Shown in pieces: positions 19,761 to 29,952 of a stretch of DNA of 40,760 nucleotides. Each line of letters opens with the position of its first letter. Within the stretch, counting starts at the first letter, position 1. This DNA comes from Halocafeteria seosinensis (taxonomy: Eukaryota; Sar; Bigyra; Bicosoecida): positions 1 through 40,760 of the forward strand of contig LVLI01000124.1 of the NCBI GenBank assembly GCA_001687465.1, read 5' to 3'. A model generated the notes under the pieces. The model saw only the letters and a program-made list of their open reading frames with translations, had not been told where the DNA came from and searched no databases. A program made the translations under genes and the position numbers.

Positions 19761-19991
19761 GCAGCAATTAATTTTTATTATTTTTTGTGAGTTATTACTC
19801 GATCGTTAAATCTCACTGTAACATCTCCGTTATCTGGGTTATAAATACCCATTAAAGGAAAAAGTTTTTTCTCATTTTTTAACTTTAGCATTGATGGCAA
19901 AGGGGTAAATGGAACATTAGTCATTAAAGACTTGAACAGCCCATCAGATTGTATAGGTGATATTTGGTTTGTTGTTGTTACCAAAATAAAA
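19761..19991 (-). pseudogene. AT-rich patch with minus-strand C-terminal ORF fragment
   Basis: The base composition becomes AT-rich at 19761. The minus-strand frame ending at 19778 encodes a coherent, non-repetitive peptide (residues such as PSMLKLKNEKKLFPLMGIYN followed by PDNGDVTVRFNDRVI). I do not recognise it. Its left boundary, GCAGCAATTAATTTT (19761-19775), matches 14 of 15 bases of GCAGCAATCAATTTT (1789-1803), just inside the left end of the AT-rich insertion in the DENN gene. It could be a piece of the same class of foreign element. The match may also be chance. Confidence 0.3.
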
Positions 19992-21374
19992 ATGCCGAAT
20001 AATGACGTATGTTCTGCCAAGGGAAAGAAGTCAAGTCAATTCACTTGGCTGACCATGAACGTCATTCTTTGCATTGTTATCGTCTTATTGGTGGTGATTA
20101 TCATATACTTGGCTTCAAGCAAGTGGAAGACCCCCAAAAAGATCGCATGGGATAACGATGCCAGCACCAGTGTGACGAACCCTCGCGCTACGGGCTGGGT
20201 CACAAGTGATATGACGAAATATCTGCCACGCCCATTAGTACCCAAAGGTGGCAAAGACACATGGTCGGCGGATCCTTGCTTTGAGTTAAATAAGCGTCTG
20301 TGTAACGATAACGAACTCAACTACGAGGGCCAGCAACTTTATGAAACAAAGGCTCATCGGGAGATGGTCACCTTCTTGTTATTGCAGGCAGGATGATTGA
20401 ATAAAGGGTATTTTAAAAATAAAGACGGAGTTCAGTCTCGCCTCCTTACTGGTCCCAGAGGAATTGGAAAGTCAACAACATTGCGCGAATTTACGCGGTT
20501 ATGCGCACTGATTTTTCCAGCTATAGTTCCGATTTATATTTCCTTTGAGGATATCAAATACTCCGGTAAGTTACAGCAAACGGCGCTTGATGACTTACTG
20601 ATTGAATTACTGTCCGAAGCTGGGGTATCTCTAGGTAACATACATCAGACCGCACACAAGATGTCCGCAATTGCACGCACGCTCACAGATCAAGGCAAAT
20701 ATTGCTTCCTTCTTTTGGATGAGCTCGAGGAGGTATACTCTCTCGATGCTTCCATCGCGAACAAGGGGGTGTCATTGAATGCTTTGAGATGTCTGGCGAC
20801 AGACCGTACCGGGTCATTTTATACGGTGCTTTGCGGTTCATCTACTGATCTACCGCATCTCATCACTGCGGACATAAGGAAGGAACTTAACAAGTACCCA
20901 CAGCTAAAATATGTTGGACCATTGAACGGAACAAAATTCGAAGAACGGCGAGTTCAGCCTAGCTATTGTGGAGATACAAAAGCGTTGGAAAGTAAATGCA
21001 TGATTGTACCGAACAACAAAGGAAGATCGCGGCGTTTTTTGTAGGGGTGTTCCCTCGGCAACTTGAAAAGATCGTCCCTACCCTGACAAAATTAGCGGAA
21101 TCCCCGACGGTGAGAGACGTAGAAGAATTATCGCAAGAACTGCGTGATTTTATTGCTCCTATTGATAAACGTGACGCTGCGAACAATACTTGGGAACAAA
21201 CTAGCGCCGCTGTAAGACAAAATTCTACGGAAAATGTATGAACAGAACGAAGACCAGTTTAAGGATGTGTTCACCAAAAAAAAAGGAATTGAAGTTAGGT
21301 GTGATCTGTAAGAAGGATTCGTCGTGTTTGGGGAAGGTGAAAAAAGTGAGTTGTGCCAAGATATCCTTTCATAA
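19992..21374 (+). pseudogene. Broken membrane-anchored P-loop NTPase gene
   Basis: The ATG at 19992 opens a frame with one membrane segment (about residues 20-42, ILCIVIVLLVVIIIYLA) and a region ending at TGA 20394-20396. The same frame continues with Walker A (LLTGPRGIGKSTTLREF, near 20447) and Walker B (YCFLLLDELEEVY, near 20700), spaced as in AAA_16/STAND-like ATPases. Near 20940 the reading must shift by one base (EFSLAIVEIQKRWKV), then again near 20996 (RKIAAFFVGVFPRQLEKIVP, to 21241). A further piece from 21234 has two more stops (21309, 21372). At least three stops and three frameshifts mark a pseudogene, unless the stops are sequencing errors. Substrate unknown. Similar modules exist in Crinkler and RHS-type proteins, but I cannot assign a family. 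Confidence 0.65.
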
Positions 21375-22073
21375 GCTGCAGAGAGACCTAGTGACTCAAC
21401 CTTTAAGAGGATCCCTCCCGTTATTCCTACGAATGTCGAATGTTCTGTGTACTTCGAATTACTTTAACGCTTGGGGACGTTTTCCGCTCGTGAGCAACGT
21501 CCTCGTTATGCACGGTCTTTTTCCTGCTTTTCTGGGTTATCTGAGACCTTATACAATACAGTATTGATGCCAGAGAAAGGACGAACGGAAGAAACTCTCA
21601 CAGTAACTCTTGTTGGAGCCTCGGACAAGGCAAGCATTGCAGAGATACCAGGCACTGTAGTATACAGTACAGTATAAAGAAACAGAGAAAAAGGCAGCGA
21701 CACTCAAGTTGACTACCATGGCACCATCCACGAGGCATCCTTAATTTTTGCTCACTTTCATCACTTTGGGATGAATGCTTATGTTGACTTGGGTGGCCTT
21801 GCTTGCTGTCCTCGCTTGATATATGATCAAAGCAACCGATCCCGTAGACAGTACAATACCGCATGTATGTAGCATGTATCGCATTGGGATACTCTGGGTT
21901 ATGGATTTCCATGTACCACTTTCGATAAGGAAGTAGTAAGTCAGCGAAGGTAAATCGTTGGGTTTGTTCTGCTCGTACTGTCCAGTTTTATTGGATTCGA
22001 TTGATTCGCAGTAAACGGAGAAGCCATCGTCCCCGCATCGTTGTTACTTCCTGGGAAGGAAGCACGCAATAGT
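21375..22073. other. Upstream region of GLUG gene 2, no gene seen
   Basis: No convincing coding frame. A TATACAGTACAGTATA-like palindromic motif near 21660-21676 occurs in inverse orientation at 18924-18939, upstream of GLUG gene 1. Each GLUG gene thus carries the same short motif in its upstream flank, possibly left from an inverted duplication. Confidence 0.45.
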
Positions 22074-24128
22074 ATGGATCCTCTCCGACAAACTTTCACC
22101 AGGTTTCCTATTGCCGCCGAATCTAATTTGGCCGAGCACTTGTTACTGCTCGGATCTCACGGCTCGGTTTCCCCAATGGAGAAACCGTTTCTTGGCTCGT
22201 GTAGTTTGCTTGTTGGATCATTGCATGTTCTATCATGGATTTGGCAGTCTCTCCATGAGAGAGGCTTGGCAATTCTTGGAAAAGATTCCTCGCCATTTCC
22301 TAGCAACTTTTTCGAAAAGATTTTTTGTTCTTCGCTGTTGTTTCTATATCAAGCCCGTTTCCAGACGGTCTTTCGGCGGATACCTAAAAGGAACGTGAAG
22401 TACTCGGGGAGTCTAACGGACTTGAAAAAGTCTCTACCTTACGCTCCGCGAGCAGCGATTACTACCTCAGTAACGGTGGTTATATTATCCTCACTGTTTT
22501 GCGGTTGGAGTCTCTCGAACGAGGTAACGGCCAGAGACTTACGATCCGCCATTCTGAATGGAGCCGAAGTCTGCTTTCATTATAATGCGGCTCAGCACCA
22601 GATTGAAATGAATTGTAGCGTGTTGGCATGGGATGATCATGGCTATACGAATCAAGATTACATCTCGTTGGATGCGAACGAGGTATTTGATGGTGGTCGG
22701 CAGAATGGTCATAGCATGGATCTGGACGGAATAACAGATTTCGAAGGATTATTTGCAATACTGAGTAGTGCTGCGTCGTTTGATCAAGCTCCTTTGATTC
22801 GGAATCTTGATGTTAGGAATGGAGAAACTGCTTCTGATGGTGGATTCATTGTCCGACCACAGCAGAAAATCTTTATCATAGATTCCTGCAGTTCATCAGG
22901 AGAAATTGCGGGTGTCCGGAGTGGTGGTATATGTGGTTGGCAAAGCGGCAATGATTATGGTCAAATCAAGATATCGAATTCGTATTCGACAGGAAAGATA
23001 ACCAGGTCATGGGCAGGTGGTATTGCAGGAGACAGTGTAGGATTCGAATATGGGATTGTCAATATCACCGATTGTTATTCCACTGGGGATATTGGAGGAC
23101 AACAGGCAGGTGGTCTATGTGGAAATGCTGCTGGTCGTCGGAATGGTCAAATATATATACGTCGTTCCTATTCCAAAGGAAATATTATTGTTGGTGCTGA
23201 TCGTAGCGGTGGTATTGTAGGGCGAAATGCTGGTCTTAACAATGGATTCATTTATATCAAGGAATGTTCTAGTACGGGACAAATATCTGCAGATCGGAGT
23301 GGGGGCATTATTGGAGAAGATACAGCGGAAAGGGAAGGCGAAGTACATATTATAGATTGTTATACACGAGGGAATATTAGTGGCCAATACGCAGGAGGTA
23401 TTACAGGATACAGGACAGGAGGTGAATCAGGCTGGGCTACAGGTGATGTATACGTCACAAACACATATGCATCAGGTGTAGTGACTGGTATGGATGCTGG
23501 GGGAATCATAGGAACTGTACTTAGAGAAGCAAGTGGTACTGTTGAACTGAAATACTCGGTATACAATGGCAATGGAGGGACATCTTCAATCGTTGGAGCA
23601 GACCCGGGCAGCAAGCTTTCAGGGGCTGGAAATTCAGATGACTTGACAGATATACGTGGAAAACTATATCGACTGGGAGGATGGTCTGATGACGTATGGA
23701 CTCTAGATGCAGGCAGAGATATCGTCAATGATGACGGCGAAGAGGAGAATCTGCCGATTCTACGCTTTCAATTACTACCATCTCCTACATCTCCACCAAC
23801 GCCATCAACTACATCTACGAGTTCGAGAACTCCTTCAACCAGTTCCACCCTCTCTGCAAGTGCTACTCCATCGCGGAGCCCAACAACGACTCCAACAGCA
23901 ACTGCGAGTGTTACACCCACTCCGACGTCTACAGAAACACCTACACAAAGTGCCACGGTCACCTCGACGTTGACTACCTCCGGTAGTCCCACCTTGTCAG
24001 GAACATCATCTTCGAGCTTGACTCCAACACCAAGCAATAGCGCTTCAGCCACGGGGAAGCCATCTGATCGGAATCTTAAGATCATTGCACTACCACCTCA
24101 AAGACCCAAAGGCAGGGCAAAAGGTTAG
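22074..24128 (+). CDS. GLUG-repeat protein 2 (secreted or surface type), 684 aa
   Basis: Close paralogue of GLUG protein 1 in opposite orientation. Hydrophobic segment at about 41-56 (GSCSLLVGSLHVLSWIW), second hydrophobic segment at about 131-147 (SVTVVILSSLFCGW) followed by NEVTARDL, entry block CFHYNAAQHQIEMNCSVLAW at 167-186, then about eight GLUG-type repeats to about 500. The linker has EEENLPILRFQL at about 556-567, followed by a Ser/Thr/Pro stalk of about 90 residues and a basic end (LPPQRPKGRAKG). The repeats keep a Cys in alternating positions (DSC, DC, EC, DCY), possibly pairing in the secretory pathway. The ATG at 22074 is the first in this frame after a stop-free stretch beginning at about 22041. 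Intact, with no premature stop. Adhesion or cell-wall function is inferred from family, not shown. Confidence 0.82.
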   Translation: MDPLRQTFTRFPIAAESNLAEHLLLLGSHGSVSPMEKPFLGSCSLLVGSLHVLSWIWQSLHERGLAILGKDSSPFPSNFFEKIFCSSLLFLYQARFQTVFRRIPKRNVKYSGSLTDLKKSLPYAPRAAITTSVTVVILSSLFCGWSLSNEVTARDLRSAILNGAEVCFHYNAAQHQIEMNCSVLAWDDHGYTNQDYISLDANEVFDGGRQNGHSMDLDGITDFEGLFAILSSAASFDQAPLIRNLDVRNGETASDGGFIVRPQQKIFIIDSCSSSGEIAGVRSGGICGWQSGNDYGQIKISNSYSTGKITRSWAGGIAGDSVGFEYGIVNITDCYSTGDIGGQQAGGLCGNAAGRRNGQIYIRRSYSKGNIIVGADRSGGIVGRNAGLNNGFIYIKECSSTGQISADRSGGIIGEDTAEREGEVHIIDCYTRGNISGQYAGGITGYRTGGESGWATGDVYVTNTYASGVVTGMDAGGIIGTVLREASGTVELKYSVYNGNGGTSSIVGADPGSKLSGAGNSDDLTDIRGKLYRLGGWSDDVWTLDAGRDIVNDDGEEENLPILRFQLLPSPTSPPTPSTTSTSSRTPSTSSTLSASATPSRSPTTTPTATASVTPTPTSTETPTQSATVTSTLTTSGSPTLSGTSSSSLTPTPSNSASATGKPSDRNLKIIALPPQRPKGRAKG

Positions 24129-25112
24129 GTTGAGAGACTATTCCAGACAATTATTGAAATGATCATGATTGGTGCTGGTCCTGGTCAACAGCAAAGCTGA
24201 CTATATCAATAGCAGCATGATGTGCTTTTCTAAATATTCCCTCGGATGAAGAGAAGCAAGGAATCGAAAAGAAAAGAATTCCAAATTGTGCCGTAGTGTT
24301 CAAAAGCGAAGAATTTTCTCATGGAGCAAGATGGCAAGCGATAAAACGAGCAGTTCTTCGTATCATTTGCCGCCGCCGCGGCAAAAATTGCATGGATTAC
24401 TACCAGTGGTACTGTACATACAATATTCAGTGGTGAGGTCTTTCGTAAACCTATAAGATCCGACAGAATACTCGTTCCCTGCCACTCCACTCGTAGAGAA
24501 TCCCTTAACATGAGGAAGCTCCGAGACGATGATATGATACTTCCCAACTCTGCCGGGGACCAAGCTAAGCAATCTTAGGATTCGCACGTGAGATTTCGTG
24601 CTTGCTGTTTTCGAAGGTGTCAATGAGCTAGTGTTTACTGTGTTTAGGAATCGGAGTTCACTGCAATAGCGATTTGACATGGACGGTGTTGCCGTACCAT
24701 CTCTCACCATCCGTGATACACTCTATATTATACTAACATACGTCTTCCGGTAGGAGCAATACCAATACACACGCTGGACAATACAATACCTCGTACCGGT
24801 ACTAGTATGTAGCTCCTGTCAAACAACTCACAAACGATATGCACTAATCTACCTGCGAACCAGTCAGTTTGTGCTGCCCGAAGGCCTCAGTTTGGCCCAT
24901 ACAACAATTTTTTATCCATCTATTTACTTCTCTGCGCCCGGATTTCTGGTGTCTCCCGGTCACTGGACCATGTAACGCTGTGAAGGCGGCTGCGACCGCT
25001 GCTCAGGCCGTCCCCCAGCGGACACTTGTGTACCGTAGTCTACGGTCCGAAGGTGTCCACCGCTATTGATAGTTCGCCGTGGTGCCGTTCAAATTTCACA
25101 GTGTTAACTGTA
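24129..25112. other. Intergenic, contains retroelement 3' UTR copy
   Basis: No coding frame I can support. The only recognised content is the repeat at 24740-24815. GTAC-rich stretches near 24405-24430 resemble the retroelement tails. Confidence 0.5.
24740..24815 (+). repeat. Retroelement 3' UTR, copy 2
   Basis: Thirty-three bases starting ACGTCTTCCGGTAGGAGCAA (24740-24772) are identical to 14141-14173. A GTACCGGTACTAGTATGTAG block (24793-24812) matches, inverted, the segment near 18955-18985 in copy 3. No coding part is left. This is a very short 3' end, as expected for strongly 5'-truncated LINE insertions. Confidence 0.75.
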
Positions 25113-26678
25113 ATGCGTAGGACACTTCGATCAGGCCAGCCACCCACCAAACGGCAGAAGAGCCTCATGGAAAAGGAAAACGCGAGCTCCATCAGTATCA
25201 GCGCTCCGCCCATTGGCTATCAAGGTGATGACGCCTCCTCAAGAGTGCTTCACACGTATTTGAATACGTGGTTCCAGCACCACTCCCACCCGCCAGGCAT
25301 ACCTCGCTTCCCAGTCAGCACTTTGGAATCTACACTGGGATATTGGAGTGCTGTGGCGGGCATGAAAGCAGCAGCAGTGGTGGAAGACGTCGATCCACAT
25401 GCGAACTGGATCCATACTCTTCCGTGGCCGCGGTGCCACCTTTGCTTTTGGGGTACTACCACGGAATTCATGCGACGGACTGCAAGGGCCGTGCCGAACT
25501 TTGGGGGCCACGTGTTTTGCAAAGGAGGCCCGCCCGACCCAGAGTACAGCACACCCAAAGACGAAGCGTTCGAGGGTATTTTCCCTTGTGTGGAATCTCT
25601 CACACTTGACGAATGTATCGGTCTCACCAGCAATGGGTTTCGACATTTTACCCAACTAACGTGGCTGAGTATCAACCGATGCTCCAACAAAACGATTACT
25701 GATACGGCATTTGAGCACTTGGCCAACTTGAAATTCTTGGATATGTCTGATTGTCGGCAAACACAGCTTTCCGATTCCGGTTTTCGCCATTTGTCGTTCC
25801 TTTCGTCTTTATGTATGAGGAATTGCAACCAAAAAACAATCGCTCAGTCTGCGTTCCAATATTTGTCGAATTTGTCGTGTTTGGATATCGGGAATTGCAA
25901 GACATCGACTATCAACGACGCGGCTTTTCGACATCTTTCCAATTTAACGTCATTGAAGATGGATGGGTGCAAGCAGTCGACCATTACGAATGGTGCCTTC
26001 CAGCACCTCTGCAAACTTTCATTGTTGAACATGAACCATTGTGTGCAATCGACTATCACGGACTCGGCTTTCTGTTCCCTGACGAGATTAACATCGTTAA
26101 GTATGGTGGGGTGCAAGCAAGCAACCATTACAGACGCTTCGTTTGAGCATCTTTCCAATTTGGTATCTTTGAACATTGGTCTCTGTAAACAGAGGAACCT
26201 TACCGATTCTGCTTTTCGGCATTTGTCCAATCTGACGTCGTTGGATTTGAGCGGGTGTACACAGAGGACTATCACGAACTCTGCCTTCCAGCATTTGGAG
26301 CATTTGAGCTCCCTTTCGATGCATGGCTGCAAGCAGACGACCATCACAGATACTGCATTCGAGCATTTGTCAAACCTGACATATCTGGGTATAGGGGAGT
26401 GTACCCAATCAACCATCGGAGACCTCGCTTTTCAACATTTGCCGCGACTGACTGCGCTAAATATGTTTGGTTGCGCTCAAACTTCCTTTACGGACGCTTG
26501 TTTTCAATATCTGTCAAATTTAACCTATTTGGATATGGGAAACTGTACACAAGCTACAATCACTGCTTCTGCGTTCCTGCACCTCCCTAATCTGAGGGCA
26601 CTTGGCAAGAGTGGACTAAATCAGACGACGGTTGATTCTGCTCGGAAGCACCTGCCGAGTGTATGTTTATTGGACTAG
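25113..26678 (+). CDS. Leucine-rich-repeat protein with 25-residue repeats, 521 aa
   Basis: After a basic N-terminus with a possible nuclear signal (PPTKRQK, 11-17) and an unrecognised region (40-155), residues about 158-512 form some 14 tandem repeats of about 25 residues. The consensus is LTSLDLSGCTQRTITNSAFQHL with small variations. Spacing and a near-invariant Cys in the turn (NC, GC, HC) resemble cysteine-containing LRRs of FBXL-type proteins, but no F-box is seen. The repeated TIT(D/N)SAF block is unusually uniform, suggesting recent repeat expansion. The gene has no introns. The ATG at 25113 is the first Met in this frame, which opens at about 25026. Likely a protein-binding scaffold; partner unknown. 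Confidence 0.8.
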   Translation: MRRTLRSGQPPTKRQKSLMEKENASSISISAPPIGYQGDDASSRVLHTYLNTWFQHHSHPPGIPRFPVSTLESTLGYWSAVAGMKAAAVVEDVDPHANWIHTLPWPRCHLCFWGTTTEFMRRTARAVPNFGGHVFCKGGPPDPEYSTPKDEAFEGIFPCVESLTLDECIGLTSNGFRHFTQLTWLSINRCSNKTITDTAFEHLANLKFLDMSDCRQTQLSDSGFRHLSFLSSLCMRNCNQKTIAQSAFQYLSNLSCLDIGNCKTSTINDAAFRHLSNLTSLKMDGCKQSTITNGAFQHLCKLSLLNMNHCVQSTITDSAFCSLTRLTSLSMVGCKQATITDASFEHLSNLVSLNIGLCKQRNLTDSAFRHLSNLTSLDLSGCTQRTITNSAFQHLEHLSSLSMHGCKQTTITDTAFEHLSNLTYLGIGECTQSTIGDLAFQHLPRLTALNMFGCAQTSFTDACFQYLSNLTYLDMGNCTQATITASAFLHLPNLRALGKSGLNQTTVDSARKHLPSVCLLD

Positions 26679-28792
26679 TTCTTTCAGCAAGCGGTGCCGA
26701 GCGGTATAACCCATTTCTAGGGTCACCGTGCATTGGTCAACCCATTTTGCTTAGTAAAGCCTGTAACCGGATCCCCCGGCTTTGAATACTCGACTCCAGA
26801 TTTCAGATTTGTCGGTGTTCTAAGCTCCCGCACAAAATGTCACCGAAGAAACTTTTGTCATTGCGCGGTAAGCAAAGTATGGGACATGCTGCAGGTTAAC
26901 CAAAACGATAGTATTGAACAGTGCTGATAAGTTGCATATTTGTTCCATCTGCCATCAAGGGAGAGCAGAAAAGATAAATATGCTATTCGGTGTTTCTGCG
27001 TTTCCGAGATGATGCCCTCCCTTGGACAACTCCCTAACAGCCGTACGCTGATAATAGAAGTACGAGTCATAGCGACATGCGAAGTTGGATCTCTCTCTCT
27101 CTCTCTCTCTTTCTCTGTGTATCATTGTGCCCCCACCAGATTCCTGTTTAGTTGTTGCGCTCGATTGCTCTGGTCTCATTTCTATCTGCTTGTGTTCAAC
27201 TCGGCTCTATGGATATTCTACTTTTTGCATTCGAAGGAATCCACATTTTGGACAGCTATATGTTGCACTGGCAGCTCCACTTTACAAGCATCCCGATACC
27301 GGAACCAGACCGATACTTCATTGTACGTGTCACAAAGAGGCATTTCGGCTTGTCGAAATTCACTTTGCTACCTCAGTCCAGCCGCGAAACTGCTGACAGA
27401 GACAATCCGCCGCGGCTGAAGTGTTGGGCGGTGTAGAGTATATGAAACACTACGGAATGCTGTACACGTAGAGGCTACCCTTCACGAAGTACTGGTACTG
27501 AATGAACTTGGACCGTAGGATAGATCTCTAGATGTTTGGGGAAGTTTCCGGACCCAAGGCGACGAAGTGAAAGTTGTGGATGGGGTGCATATATGGGGTG
27601 CATATAAGTCCAAAGTGGTGTGCAATTAGTCTCGAAGTGGAACCAGACAAGTATGCATTTGCGTGCTATACCGGTCCGTTTGCGTCAACATGATCATGGC
27701 GACAATGGAACTCAGTGTTAGTGCAGTCAGTGGCGACGTTAATCCATGACATGTATGTTTATCATCCTCAAGAAACTCACCATAAGAAGTCCAGTGTATC
27801 GAGTGGAACCAAGAGTACGGAATTTCTATCTTTCACCGTACTTGGGTGGACAAGTTGTCTCTAATGCCCAGCAGGCTGTAAGTCGGAATGTGAAGCTTCC
27901 GTGAGCAACTTGTTAATTCTGGGGAGGATGGTTCTAGGGAGGATGGTCTCTACGTTTAGAACTCGCATATCGAAAAGCATGAGGGGTCTTCGCCAGACAC
28001 AATTCCGGCGTAATCTACTCGCCCATTGTATTCGAGATACAAAACTTAGGAGTTGCCTGCTTCCCCTTGGCCATTGTGACCTTCACCCTTTGTCGTTTGA
28101 TACGCGCCACAGAGAGGTGTTCAACGCATTAGCATATACCGGTAGAAAGGGTGATGGGATTGTGGGCGAATCCTGTGAGCACATCGTAGGGAATTGTACT
28201 GTACCCATGATGACAGCATATGAAGCTACGAGTACAATCGTTTGCATTCCCAAAATTCAGATGAGCGATCGTCCCTTCTAAGATGCTCGCTTTTGCATAG
28301 TACAGGTCAGCATCCCCCTTCTTCCTCTTGTGCGCTTTGCGTAGCTGTGTATCTCATCTTGGAGATCTTCTCTTCCTGTCGGGTTCCCTCTTAAGCTGCT
28401 CTCAATTCCTTTCCTTGCTTTTCTGTCTCTTCTCTTGGGTGTGAGAATAGCTCATCGGTCATTTGCATTTCATTAGGAATACGCTTCCCTTGTCCGAAGT
28501 ATACGTACATATGGGCAATGCATTGGGCATTTCCAAGGCTTCATACATGGCAGCTCTCGATTACACCTAGGCCATTCGCACGAGGCCATTCCCACTCCTC
28601 CAATGCATGATAGAGGTCACATTATAGTGAGGGTGTTTATATCGACGTTTGAGAGGCGCATCAGTACTTGTATGACTTGCTTTGGATCGTCTATCGCCAG
28701 CGATTCGCCACCTGCAGCACCTGGCAAGGAGCTCAGAATTCCTTTCGTGCTCAAGCTCTATTATATCGTCATTGAGATACCCCCAAAACACA
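26679..28792. other. Intergenic, 2.1 kb, no gene seen
   Basis: Only short overlapping frames without recognisable motifs. A CT microsatellite stands at 27091-27116. Small tandem duplications occur at about 27578-27606 (GGGGTGCATATA twice) and 27924-27950 (AGGATGGT twice). Promoter elements for RCE1 are not identifiable. Confidence 0.5.
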
Positions 28793-29933
28793 ATGAATAT
28801 GCAGCTATGGATCAGTATAACAAGCTCATTAACTCTGTCAATGGCATTTGTGGGCTCCTTGTACCTTTTCGTGCCTGCAAGAATTCAAAGGCTCCCACGC
28901 GATGATTCCCTACATGTACGTTCATTATACGCTCTGTATGAGCCATATGTGTGTATATTATGAAATCAAACCTGTGCCTGTACAGATATGGGCGCGTATA
29001 CGCGTGGTGGTGCTGTACGCCATCATGGCCACCATAGCAGTGGCAGCCGCCAGCAGCGCATCAGTGGATTCTTCAGAGAGGGCTATACATGATGAAATGA
29101 GTTTTTTGGAAGCTTTCACAGCTTCGTTGAAAGAGCTAGCCTTGCCTTCAAACGGCGTCTTTGCGGAATTCAAAGCCGCCTTGTACGGAACTGCAGCCAT
29201 TATGGTTCTGTATTCGGGACATTTTCTCACCATTTACAAGATGAAAGCTTACCATGCGCTTGTCCAATTCTACTGGGACGATATACGAGCTTTCGAACCA
29301 GATGTCGTCCGAGATCTCTTTGTGGTGAGTTTCTTCCTAGTTGTTCAACACTGAAAACGAAGTTTTGAAGACTCTGGAATTCCTGCAGGGACCATTTATG
29401 GAAGAATGGGTTTTCAGATACCTCATGGACCATATCCTCAAGCTTGGAGGAATGCAGATGACATGGCGCGTTATTATAGGACCGTGGCTGTTTTCAATAG
29501 GTGAGACTTCGTTGGTTACGCGGACCAAGAATCCTTCAGTTGATCATACCTACGGTGCAATCCTCGCAGCCCATATTCATCACTACTTTAGGCTGAGAAA
29601 AACAGATCCCCAAGCACTCGCCAAAGTCGCATTACAATGCGCGTATACAGGGCTCTTTGGAATCATAGCCTGGGCCTTGATGAACAAGGCAAATTCCATA
29701 TGTGCTAACATAGCGGCACACATGTGTTGCAATCTCTTGGGGCTGCCCAAGATACCATGTGATTCTTCGGGGAAACTAGGTAAGCCTTTCCATAAACATT
29801 TTGACGACACTCTTTGGCACGCTCTCTCTCTCTCTCTCTTTCTCGCACGCGCGCTGCAGATTATGCTCTTCTAGTTGCATATATCGTGGGGATCGGAAGC
29901 TTCATTTCCTTCCTCGTCTTCGTTGTCCCTTAA
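28793..29933 (+). CDS. RCE1: CAAX prenyl protease 2 (Rce1), five exons, 285 aa
   Basis: Rce1 removes the last three residues of prenylated CAAX proteins at the ER membrane. Exons: 28793-28915, 28986-29324, 29389-29500, 29570-29779, 29860-29933; together 858 bp, in phase. Introns are 64-80 bp. Hallmarks: LPRDD near residue 36; GPFMEEWVFRY at 155-165 with the catalytic Glu pair 159-160; AHIHH with His at 193-196; HMCCN at 242-246 (the conserved HxxxN). Several hydrophobic segments, the last at the C-terminus (YALLVAYIVGIGSFISFLVF). Length is near the yeast (315) and human (329) proteins. Removing the third intron restores SIAHIHH, which supports the splice model. Intron 4 carries a CT microsatellite. 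The stop lies 19 bp from the stop of the opposing PAP2 gene. Confidence 0.93.
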
Positions 29934-29952
29934 GGCAACTTGACCTATTCGT

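Noticed and set aside
25239-26416. Several minus-strand and shifted frames over the LRR gene
   Set aside because: Periodic shadows of the 75-bp repeat; the + frame alone gives LRR pattern.
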